DNA of 8,943 nucleotides. Source: JBCCZC01 sp039188505 (GTDB lineage Bacteria; Pseudomonadota; Gammaproteobacteria; Xanthomonadales; SZUA-38). The notes below the pieces were generated by a model, which was not told the origin of the DNA, searched no databases, and worked only from the letters and a program-made list of their open reading frames with translations. A program made the position numbers and the translations under genes. The stretch covers positions 1-8,943 of the forward strand of contig JBCCZC010000231.1 of assembly GCA_039188505.1 (NCBI GenBank), in the 5' to 3' direction. Below are positions 1 through 7,568 of this stretch, one piece after another; position 1 is the stretch's first letter, and each line of letters starts with the position of its first letter.

Positions 1-465
1 AACCCCGACGCCTTCGCGCCCTGGGTGTCCCGCTTCTTTGCCGAGTACGCGCTCGCCCACCTCGACGAATGTGATGCGGCCGACCCGGCGGCACGGCTCG
101 CGCACCTCGCTCAGCGCTTCGACGACATTGCCGCGGCGACGCCGACGCGCCGGAAGACGCTGCTGCGCGAATTCCTCGGGTTCATGCGTTCGCAGGTCGT
201 TCTCCGGCTGCAGGACCGTCTCACGGCCTCGACGGGTTCGCCGGAGTACTTCCGCGAGGACCTGACCCGCTGGATCGAAGCCAACGGCCGGGCACTGACA
301 GAATCGCGCCCGCCGCGACTGCGCGGCTGGTCCGAAGACCTCGATGCCGACGGCTGTGCCGAAGCGCTCGCAGCGGATGCGGCGGCCTTCGCGGCCCGGC
401 TCCGCGCCTGGCCGACCGCCTGGGCAGCGTGCGCCGGTCACATGGACGAACTCGTGCGGCTGTGA
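1..465 (+). CDS. Unrecognised alpha-helical protein, 5' end outside window
   Basis: The frame is open from base 1 to the TGA at 463-465, giving 154 visible residues. A GTG at 25 could act as a start, but coding-like sequence (NPDAFAPW) continues upstream of it, so I treat the gene as cut by the window edge. The visible part is rich in Ala, Leu, Arg, Asp and Glu with regularly spaced hydrophobic residues, which suggests a bundle of amphipathic helices. I see no signal peptide, transmembrane segment, cysteine pair or nucleotide-binding motif. The stop codon overlaps the GTG start of the glycosyltransferase (GTGA at 462-465), so the two are probably translationally coupled and may act in the same surface-sugar process; that is inference from position only. 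I do not recognise the family and assign no function. Its reality rests on length, typical high-GC codon use and the clean overlap with the next gene. Confidence 0.7.
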   Translation, partial: NPDAFAPWVSRFFAEYALAHLDECDAADPAARLAHLAQRFDDIAAATPTRRKTLLREFLGFMRSQVVLRLQDRLTASTGSPEYFREDLTRWIEANGRALTESRPPRLRGWSEDLDADGCAEALAADAAAFAARLRAWPTAWAACAGHMDELVRL

Positions 466-1304
466 AGCCCGCGGTCGACGCGCTGATCGTCAACTACAAC
501 GCCGGCGACTGGCTGGCGCGCTGCGCCACGTCCCTCGTCGCGCAGGTTCGGCGGATCATCGTCGTCGACAACGCCTCGACTGACGGCAGCCTTAGTGGCT
601 TACCGGCCAGCGCGGAGGTCATTCGCAACGGCGCCAATCGGGGCTTTGCGGCGGCGCTCGCTCAGGCCGCTGAATCGAGCGACGCGCCCGCCGTACTCCT
701 CGCGAACCCCGACCTGCACGTGGCTCCGGGCGCCGTCGCGGCCATGGTCGACGTGCTCGACGGGCAGCCATCAGCTGGCATCGTCGGCGCCCGTGTCCTC
801 GACCCGGACGGGTCCGACCAGCGGGCCGGAAGGCGGCGGACCCCGACGCCGGCGCGAGCCGCTGTCGCCATGCTGGGGCTCGACCGCCTGGGTGGCGAAG
901 GGGTCGAGATCCGAGAGCCGGTGCCCGGCGCACCGGTCACCGTCGATGCGGTATCAGGCGCTCTCGTGCTCGTCCGGCGCACCTGCTGGGATGCGCTCGA
1001 GGGCTATGATCCCGGCTACTTCCTGCATTGCGAAGACCTCGATTTCTTCCGGCGGGCCGCGGACGCCGGCTGGTCGACCTGGTATCAACCTGCCGCCCGG
1101 GCGGAACACGTCAAGGGCGTCAGTCAGCGGGGACGGTCACGGCTGTCCGAGCGGCACAAGCGGGACGGCATGATCCGCTATTTCCGTCGTTTCGATGCGG
1201 CGACCATGGGGTCCCTGCCGGCTGCCGCCTGGGTGCTCCTGATCCGACTCCACTATCTTCTGCGCCTGCCGCTCCTCGCCTGGCGCGATCGGCGATCCCG
1301 CTGA
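462..1304 (+). CDS. Family 2 glycosyltransferase (rhamnosyltransferase-like)
   Basis: A 280-residue GT-A fold glycosyltransferase, probably moving a sugar from a nucleotide-sugar to a polysaccharide or lipid-linked acceptor on the cytoplasmic side of the inner membrane. The start chosen is GTG 462, which makes a 4-nt overlap with the upstream stop; it puts the first beta strand (DALIVNYN, residues 6-13) near the N terminus as usual in GT2. An in-frame GTG at 429 would add 11 residues unlike the family. Visible motifs are DNASTDGS (36-43), NRGFAAAL (59-66), the ANPD metal/nucleotide-binding region (81-84), GALVLVRR (166-173) and the acceptor-side HCEDLDFF (189-196), whose E191-D192 is the likely catalytic base region. 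The C terminus (about 253-273) is hydrophobic with basic flanks and may touch the membrane. The motif pattern resembles WbbL-type rhamnosyltransferases, but donor and acceptor cannot be read from sequence. The next gene starts 2 nt after the stop. Confidence 0.9.
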   Translation: MKPAVDALIVNYNAGDWLARCATSLVAQVRRIIVVDNASTDGSLSGLPASAEVIRNGANRGFAAALAQAAESSDAPAVLLANPDLHVAPGAVAAMVDVLDGQPSAGIVGARVLDPDGSDQRAGRRRTPTPARAAVAMLGLDRLGGEGVEIREPVPGAPVTVDAVSGALVLVRRTCWDALEGYDPGYFLHCEDLDFFRRAADAGWSTWYQPAARAEHVKGVSQRGRSRLSERHKRDGMIRYFRRFDAATMGSLPAAAWVLLIRLHYLLRLPLLAWRDRRSR

Positions 1305-1306
1305 CC

Positions 1307-2164
1307 ATGGCAACCGTCGCCGTCGTTGGTGGAGGCAACCAGATCGCAGCCGCGCTGCTGCCCCGGCTGGTCGATGCCGGCGTGGACGTTCGCGTGCTCT
1401 CTCGCCGCCCGCCGCCGCCGTGGATACCGGACGCCGCCGCCGCTGGCTGGTCGACGACCCTCGACGGCGATACCGCAGCGGTCGATGCCCTCATCTGGCT
1501 GGCCCCGCTCGGCCTCTTCCCCCACCTGCGCGTGTGCCTCGGGCGGATTGGCCGGATCATTGCGTTCAGCTCGACGAGCGCGAGCGTCAAGCGGCAGTCG
1601 AGCAGCGCAGCGGAGCGTACGCTGGCCAGCACTCTCGAAGGGGGCGAGGCAACGGTGCGGGGCGGCGCGTCGATCGAGGGCACGCCCTGTGCGATCCTGC
1701 GGCCCACGCTGATCTACGGTCGCGGTCTCGACCGAAACCTGACCCGGATCGCCCACTGGGCCGGTCGGCGCCGCTTCTTTCCGCTGGCGCACGAGGGGCG
1801 GGGGCTCCGGCAGCCCGTGCACGCGGACGACCTGGCGGCGCTTGCCGCCGACCTCGCCCTGCGGCCGACGGCCGTCGATGGTCGCTGGATCGTGCCCGGT
1901 GGCGAGCGGCTGAGCTACCGCGAGATGGTAGTCCGGGTCTATCGCTCGCTGGGCAAGGTGCCGCGCTTCGTCCACGTGCCGATTACCGCGGTACGCACGG
2001 CGCTGGCGGCCCTGCAGCCCTTCGGGATGCTGCCGGGCCTGGATGCGGCGATGTTCGATCGCATGGGGGACGATCTCGTTTTCGACGGCGAACCCGCCCG
2101 GGACGAGCTCGGCTTCGCGCCCCGCGGATTCTCACCCGGCTTCGAGACCTGGCGCGAGCCCTGA
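1307..2164 (+). CDS. NAD-dependent epimerase/dehydratase-like protein (extended SDR, atypical active site)
   Basis: A 285-residue Rossmann-fold protein starting at ATG 1307, two bases after the glycosyltransferase stop. The N terminus is a beta strand followed by a glycine-rich turn (VVGGGNQIA, residues 6-14), a variant of the GxxGxxG dinucleotide motif, then VLSRR ending the second strand. IIAFSSTSAS (about 88-97) is the strand carrying the conserved SDR serine; LRPTLIYGRG and QPVHADDLA follow the epimerase pattern of substrate-loop and 'HvDDlA' motifs. The usual YxxxK pair after the serine strand is not visible: the segment reads SVKRQSSSAAER. Related epimerase-like proteins beside glycosyltransferases in gammaproteobacteria are, as I recall them, similar here (STSxxxK...AAER), so this may be a family trait. 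It may modify or reduce a nucleotide-sugar or lipid-linked sugar for the neighbouring glycosyltransferase; the substrate is unknown. The alternative is an NADP-binding protein with no epimerase activity. Confidence 0.82.
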   Translation: MATVAVVGGGNQIAAALLPRLVDAGVDVRVLSRRPPPPWIPDAAAAGWSTTLDGDTAAVDALIWLAPLGLFPHLRVCLGRIGRIIAFSSTSASVKRQSSSAAERTLASTLEGGEATVRGGASIEGTPCAILRPTLIYGRGLDRNLTRIAHWAGRRRFFPLAHEGRGLRQPVHADDLAALAADLALRPTAVDGRWIVPGGERLSYREMVVRVYRSLGKVPRFVHVPITAVRTALAALQPFGMLPGLDAAMFDRMGDDLVFDGEPARDELGFAPRGFSPGFETWREP

Positions 2165-2192
2165 GGGCCCGGCCGGTCCCGGAAGATCGTCG

Positions 2193-3866
<1,674 letters not shown>

Positions 3867-3895
3867 GGGATTCGTCGGTTGCGATGCAGCCGCGC

Positions 3896-3901
3896 ATTAT
3901 C
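3896..3901 (-). promoter_or_regulatory. Candidate -10 element for ettA
   Basis: On the minus strand the hexamer GATAAT (TATAAT with one change) lies about 30 nt upstream of the ettA ATG, in an otherwise GC-rich stretch. It would give a short leader of roughly 20-25 nt. No convincing -35 hexamer stands at the right distance, so the call rests on the AT-rich hexamer and on the need for a promoter in this divergent gap. Confidence 0.25.
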
Positions 3902-3946
3902 GCCGATCCCGCCGTGAGCGGATAGTCGTGGCGGGCGTCTGCACGG

Positions 3947-3964
3947 GCTTCCGACGCTTGAAGC
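3947..3964. repeat. Small inverted repeat GCTTC-8 nt-GAAGC upstream of glyA
   Basis: A perfect 5-bp inverted repeat (3947-3951 and 3960-3964, 8-nt spacer) lies just upstream of the candidate glyA -10, where an operator or activator site could sit. It matches no binding site I recognise, including the E. coli PurR or MetR consensus for glyA. A repeat this short can occur by chance. Confidence 0.2.
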
Positions 3965-3967
3965 AGG

Positions 3968-3973
3968 TACAAT
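3968..3973 (+). promoter_or_regulatory. Candidate -10 element for glyA (and perhaps the glyA-rib operon)
   Basis: TACAAT (one mismatch to TATAAT) lies 38 nt upstream of the glyA ATG; transcription would begin near 3980 and leave a leader of about 30 nt. The -35 region is weak: at a 16-17 nt spacer the bases are GGCTTC or GGGCTT. Since no other gap of more than 29 nt occurs before the window end, this promoter may also drive nrdR and the rib genes; that is inference. Confidence 0.35.
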
Positions 3974-4011
3974 AGGGGGCTTGATTGCCCTTGCTTCGAG
4001 GACCCTCACCG

Positions 4012-5283
4012 ATGTTCGAGACCGGAATGCGGATCGCTGGCTACGACAGCGAACTCCAGGCCGCCCTGGAGGCGGAAACCCAGCGCCAGGAAGACCACGT
4101 GGAGCTCATCGCTTCGGAGAACTACGCCAGTCCGCGGGTTCTCGAAGCGCAGGGCTCGGTGATGACGAACAAATACGCCGAGGGCTACCCGAGCAAGCGG
4201 TACTACGGTGGCTGCGAGCACGTCGACGTCGCCGAGGCGCTGGCCATCGAGCGGGTGAAGGAACTCTTCGGCGCCGCCTACGCCAACGTGCAGCCCCACT
4301 CGGGTTCACAGGCCAATGCGGCGGTCTACCTGGCGCTGCTCAAGCCGGGAGACACGATCCTCGGCATGAGCCTCGACGCCGGCGGTCACCTCACCCACGG
4401 TGCGAAGCCGAGCTTCTCGGGCAAGATCTTCAACGCCGTGCAGTACGGGCTCGATCTCGAAACGGGTCTGCTGGACTATGGCCAGATCGAAGCGCTGGCC
4501 CAGGAGCATCGGCCGAAGCTGCTGATCGGCGGCTTCTCCGCCTACTCTCGCGTCGTCGACTGGGAGCGCATGGCGAAGATCGCGGCCGACGTCGGCGCCT
4601 ACTTCGTCGTGGACATGGCGCATGTCGCGGGCCTCGTTGCCGCCGGCGTCTACCCGAATCCGGTGCCGTACGCCGACGCCGTCACCTCGACGACGCACAA
4701 GACGCTCCGCGGCCCGCGCGGCGGCATCATCCTCGCGCGTGATCCGGAGCTCGGCAAGAAGTTCAACAGCCTGGTTTTCCCGGGCACGCAGGGCGGGCCG
4801 CTCATGCACGTCATCGCCGCGAAGGCGGTGGCCTTCAAGGAGGCGCTGGAGCCCGAGTTCAAGGCGTACCAGTCGCAGGTGATCAAGAACGCGCAGGCCA
4901 TGGCGAACACGCTCATTGCCCGCGGTTACAACGTGGTTTCCGGCGGCACCGACAACCACCTCTTCCTGGTCGATCTGATCGACAAGGACATCACCGGGAA
5001 GGACGCGGAAGCCGCGCTCGGCGCCGCCCACATCACGGCCAACAAGAACGCCGTGCCGAACGACCCGCGCTCGCCGTTCGTGACCAGCGGCCTGCGCATC
5101 GGCACGCCGGCGATCACGACCCGCGGCTACAGCGAGGCGGACGCCGCCGAGCTGGCGGGCCTCATGTGCGATGTGCTCGACGACCTCGAGAACGCGGAGA
5201 ACATCGCGCGGGTCCGGGACGCCGTCCTCGCCCAGTGTCGGCGCTATCCGGTTTACCGGCCCTCGCGAGACGCGGCGGCCTGA
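4012..5283 (+). CDS. glyA: Serine hydroxymethyltransferase
   Basis: A PLP enzyme of 423 residues (E. coli GlyA 417) that converts serine and tetrahydrofolate into glycine and 5,10-methylenetetrahydrofolate in the cytoplasm, the main source of one-carbon units. The start is ATG 4012, preceded at 9 nt by GAGGA (3998-4002); an in-frame TTG at 3985 is less likely. The N terminus (MRIAGYDSEL) aligns with the E. coli ADYDAEL region. Visible motifs are ELIASEN (31-37), the tyrosine-rich GYPSKRYYGG (58-67), HSGSQAN (96-102), the cofactor strand DMAHVAG with D201 and H204, and the PLP lysine K230 in STTHKTLRGPRGG. SGLRIGTPA (359-367) is the conserved substrate-carboxylate arginine region. All catalytic elements look intact. 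It is the first gene of a plus-strand run with nrdR 29 nt downstream. Confidence 0.98.
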   Translation: MFETGMRIAGYDSELQAALEAETQRQEDHVELIASENYASPRVLEAQGSVMTNKYAEGYPSKRYYGGCEHVDVAEALAIERVKELFGAAYANVQPHSGSQANAAVYLALLKPGDTILGMSLDAGGHLTHGAKPSFSGKIFNAVQYGLDLETGLLDYGQIEALAQEHRPKLLIGGFSAYSRVVDWERMAKIAADVGAYFVVDMAHVAGLVAAGVYPNPVPYADAVTSTTHKTLRGPRGGIILARDPELGKKFNSLVFPGTQGGPLMHVIAAKAVAFKEALEPEFKAYQSQVIKNAQAMANTLIARGYNVVSGGTDNHLFLVDLIDKDITGKDAEAALGAAHITANKNAVPNDPRSPFVTSGLRIGTPAITTRGYSEADAAELAGLMCDVLDDLENAENIARVRDAVLAQCRRYPVYRPSRDAAA

Positions 5284-5285
5284 CC

Positions 5286-5312
5286 GGGGCCCGGCGGGAC
5301 TAGCGAGGCCCC
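5286..5312 (+). promoter_or_regulatory. Inverted repeat abutting the nrdR start codon
   Basis: GGGGCC (5286-5291) and GGCCCC (5307-5312) form a perfect all-GC 6-bp stem with a 15-nt loop in the glyA-nrdR gap. The right arm ends at the base before the nrdR ATG and includes half of its GAGG Shine-Dalgarno (5305-5308). If it forms in mRNA it would hinder initiation on nrdR. No U-run follows, so it is not a typical intrinsic terminator. In DNA this GC-rich the repeat may be chance. Confidence 0.3.
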
Positions 5313-5843
5313 ATGCACTGCCCGTTCTGTGAGGCGACGGATACGCGCGTCATCGACTCGCGCCTGAAGGGCGAGGGGTACCAGATCCGGCGCCGCCGCG
5401 AGTGCGGGAACTGCGGCGCCCGCTTCAACACCTTCGAGACGCCGGAGGTCAAGCTGCCGAACGTCATCAAGGCCGACGGCACGCGGGAGCCCTTCGACGC
5501 TGACAAGCTGCGCGCGGGCATCGTGCGCGCGCTCCAGAAGCGCCCGGTCGAAACCGAGGAGGTCGAGGAATCGATCGGTCGGGTCCTGCGCGCACTTCGC
5601 TCCCTCGACGTAAGCGAAATCCCGTCCCGGGCGGTTGGCGAGCACGTCATGGAAGAGCTGCGGCGCCTCGACCAGGTGGCCTACATCCGCTTCGCGTCGG
5701 TCTATCGCAGCTTCGAGGACGTGCAGGCCTTCCTGGAGGCGGTCGAACAACTCATGCGCGACTCCCCGGAAGGCCTCGATTCCCGCCAGCTCTCGCTGCT
5801 CGGGGACCGCTTCCCGGGGCTCTCCGGCTCCACGGACAAGTAG
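5313..5843 (+). CDS. nrdR: Transcriptional repressor NrdR
   Basis: A 176-residue repressor of ribonucleotide reductase genes that senses ATP/dATP. The N-terminal zinc ribbon uses C3, C6, C31 and C34 (MHCPFC and CGNCG), with the conserved VIDSR and the basic RRRR stretch (26-29) of the DNA-binding part. The ATP-cone follows at about 49-139: VIKADGTREPFD (51-62), KLRAGI and RALQKRP, ending with the near-invariant VAYIRFASVYRSFED (122-136). The protein is about 27 residues longer than E. coli NrdR (149); the extra C-terminal tail (about 150-176) is Ser/Gly/Leu-rich and has no motif I know. The start is ATG 5313, preceded by GAGG at 4 nt spacing. No nrd genes lie in the window, so its targets are elsewhere. 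The glyA-nrdR-ribD order is common in gammaproteobacteria. Confidence 0.97.
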   Translation: MHCPFCEATDTRVIDSRLKGEGYQIRRRRECGNCGARFNTFETPEVKLPNVIKADGTREPFDADKLRAGIVRALQKRPVETEEVEESIGRVLRALRSLDVSEIPSRAVGEHVMEELRRLDQVAYIRFASVYRSFEDVQAFLEAVEQLMRDSPEGLDSRQLSLLGDRFPGLSGSTDK

Positions 5844-5844
5844 C

Positions 5845-6939
5845 GTGGCGACCGCTTCCGCCATCGACCATGCGCACATGGCCGAGGCCCTACGGCTGGC
5901 CGAGCTTGGCGCGTGGACCACCCACCCGAATCCCCGGGTGGGCTGCGTCATCGCCGACGGCGCCGCGGTGGTCGGCCGCGGCTGGCACGAGCGTGCCGGG
6001 GGACCCCACGCCGAGGTCGTCGCGCTGGCCGACGCCGGGGAGCGGGCACGCGGCGCGACGGCCTATGTCACCCTCGAGCCCTGCGCCCATCACGGCCGCA
6101 CACCGCCCTGCGCTGACGCGCTGCTGGCCGCCGGCATCGCCCGCGTCGTCGCGGCGGTGCCCGATCCGTTCCCGGAAGTCGACGGGCGCGGATTCGGCAA
6201 GCTGCGCGCCGGCGGCGTGGTGGTCGAGGTCGGATTGCTGCGGCCGGCCGGCGAGGCGCTGATCCGGGGCTTCCTGTCGCGCGTGCAGCGCGGCCGCCCC
6301 TGGGTCCGGGTCAAACTCGCCATGAGTCTCGATGCCCGCACGGCGCTGGCCGATGGCGAAAGCCGCTGGATCTCCTCCGGGGCGTCCCGGGCGGACGTGC
6401 AGCGGCTGCGCGCGCGGGCATCCGCAATCCTCACGGCGTCTGGAACCGTGCTGCGCGACGATCCACGGCTCAACGTCCGCATCGACACCCCGCGCCAGCC
6501 CCACCGCTACGTCATCGACACCGAACTCCAGACCCCGGCGACCGCGCAGGTATTGACCACCGGCGCGACGACGCTGGTCGTGGCCGACGACGTCGATCCG
6601 CCGGCGTGGACGGAGCAGCGGGGCGTCACGGTGCTGCACGCGCCGCGCGCCCCCCGGGGGCTGGATCTTGCCGCGGTCCTGCGGCTCCTGGCCGATCGCG
6701 GCGAGAACGAACTGCATGTCGAAGCCGGCGCCGGGCTCTGCGGCGGGCTGGCGACGGCGGGCCTGATCGACGAACTGGTGCTGTACGTCGCGCCCCACCT
6801 GCTGGGTCCGGGGCGACCGCTGCTGCAGCTCCCCGCCCTGGAATCCATGGGCGATCGCATGAACTGGCGCTTCGACGAGGTGCGCCACGTTGGAGAGGAT
6901 CTGAGAATCACATGTTCACCGGAATCATCCAGGCCGTAG
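5845..6939 (+). CDS. ribD: Bifunctional riboflavin deaminase/reductase RibD
   Basis: A 364-residue enzyme (E. coli 367) that performs the second and third steps of riboflavin synthesis: deamination of the 2,5-diaminopyrimidine phosphate, then NADPH-dependent reduction of its ribosyl side chain. The deaminase domain (about 10-148) has HPNPRVGCV (27-35), the HAE motif (55-57) with zinc ligand H55 and catalytic E57, and PCAHHGRTPPC (79-89) with zinc ligands C80 and C89. The reductase domain (about 150-360) has KLAMSLDART (157-166; many homologues have SLDGRT), ESRWISS (172-178), TVLRDDPRL and the HVEAGAGL nucleotide loop (291-298). The chosen start is GTG 5845, one base after the nrdR stop; an in-frame ATG at 5878 would trim 11 residues and begin at the first conserved helix, and neither has a clear Shine-Dalgarno. 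The 3' end overlaps ribE by 28 nt. Confidence 0.96.
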   Translation: MATASAIDHAHMAEALRLAELGAWTTHPNPRVGCVIADGAAVVGRGWHERAGGPHAEVVALADAGERARGATAYVTLEPCAHHGRTPPCADALLAAGIARVVAAVPDPFPEVDGRGFGKLRAGGVVVEVGLLRPAGEALIRGFLSRVQRGRPWVRVKLAMSLDARTALADGESRWISSGASRADVQRLRARASAILTASGTVLRDDPRLNVRIDTPRQPHRYVIDTELQTPATAQVLTTGATTLVVADDVDPPAWTEQRGVTVLHAPRAPRGLDLAAVLRLLADRGENELHVEAGAGLCGGLATAGLIDELVLYVAPHLLGPGRPLLQLPALESMGDRMNWRFDEVRHVGEDLRITCSPESSRP

Positions 6940-7568
6940 GCTGCGTCAGGGATCTGACGCCGCGCGACGGCGACGTCCGGCTCACCATCGAGACCGAGAC
7001 CGATTTCTTCGCGGGCGTGAAGCTCGGCGACAGCATTGCCGTGAGCGGCGCCTGCCTGACGGCCGTCGACCTCGGCGACCGCCACTTCGCCGCGGACGTT
7101 TCCCGCGAGACCCTCGATCTGACGACGCTCGGGCGGCTCGCCTCCGGCCACCGCGTCAACCTCGAGAAGGCCCTCGGCGCCGGCGAGCCGCTCGGCGGCC
7201 ATTTCGTGACGGGCCATGTCGACGGTATCGGCAAGCTGGTCGACCGGCGGCCCGACGCGCGCAGCATCCGCATGCGCTTCGAGGTGCCCGCGTCGCTCGA
7301 GGCGCTCGTCGCCGACAAGGGCTCCATCGCGATCGAGGGCGTCAGCCTGACCGTGAATCGCGTCCAGGGGCGGATCGTGGAGATCAACCTGGTGCCGCAC
7401 ACGCTCGAGTGGACCAATCTCGATGCGCTGGCGGCCGGTGACCCGGTCAACATGGAGGCTGACCTGCTGGCACGCTACCTGGCGAGGATGATCAGCGTTT
7501 CCGGTTACAATGGTGGGATTGACCGGGACTTTCTCAAGGAACACGGCTACGCGCCGGACGACGCATGA
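6912..7568 (+). CDS. ribE: Riboflavin synthase, alpha subunit
   Basis: A 218-residue enzyme (E. coli 213) that dismutates two 6,7-dimethyl-8-ribityllumazine molecules into riboflavin, working as a trimer. It shows the expected internal duplication of two lumazine-binding barrels. Barrel 1 starts MFTGIIQ and carries SGACLT (45-50), with the conserved C48, and VNLEKAL (82-88). Barrel 2 begins near GGHFVTGHVDG (95-105) and carries EGVSLTV (142-148) and VNMEAD (179-184). The ATG at 6912 lies inside the end of ribD and is preceded by GGAGAGGA (6892-6899), a strong though rather distant Shine-Dalgarno (12 nt). The stop overlaps the next start (ATGA at 7565-7568), so translation is probably coupled. 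The symbol follows usage where ribE is the synthase; it is called ribC in some E. coli literature. Confidence 0.96.
   Translation: MFTGIIQAVGCVRDLTPRDGDVRLTIETETDFFAGVKLGDSIAVSGACLTAVDLGDRHFAADVSRETLDLTTLGRLASGHRVNLEKALGAGEPLGGHFVTGHVDGIGKLVDRRPDARSIRMRFEVPASLEALVADKGSIAIEGVSLTVNRVQGRIVEINLVPHTLEWTNLDALAAGDPVNMEADLLARYLARMISVSGYNGGIDRDFLKEHGYAPDDA

Noticed and set aside
429..461. Upstream GTG start for the glycosyltransferase
   Set aside because: It would add 11 residues rich in Arg/His before the conserved first strand and overlap the upstream gene by 37 nt; GTG 462 gives the common 4-nt overlap and a family-like N terminus.
2165..2180. GC-rich imperfect hairpin (GGGcCC-GGCC-GGtCCC) in the 28-bp gap between the epimerase and ettA stop codons
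   Set aside because: It sits where a bidirectional terminator would be expected, but the stem has an internal mismatch, the loop is GGCC, and no T-run follows on either strand, so it cannot be told from chance GC-rich sequence.
3985..4011. Upstream in-frame TTG start for glyA
   Set aside because: TTG 3985 would place the start only a few bases after the predicted transcription start and has no Shine-Dalgarno, while ATG 4012 has GAGGA at good spacing and matches family length.
5890..6888. Long minus-strand open frame opposite ribD
   Set aside because: It is fully antisense to an intact RibD and gives an Arg/Gly/Gln/Asp-rich protein without motifs; high GC removes stop codons in the complementary frames.
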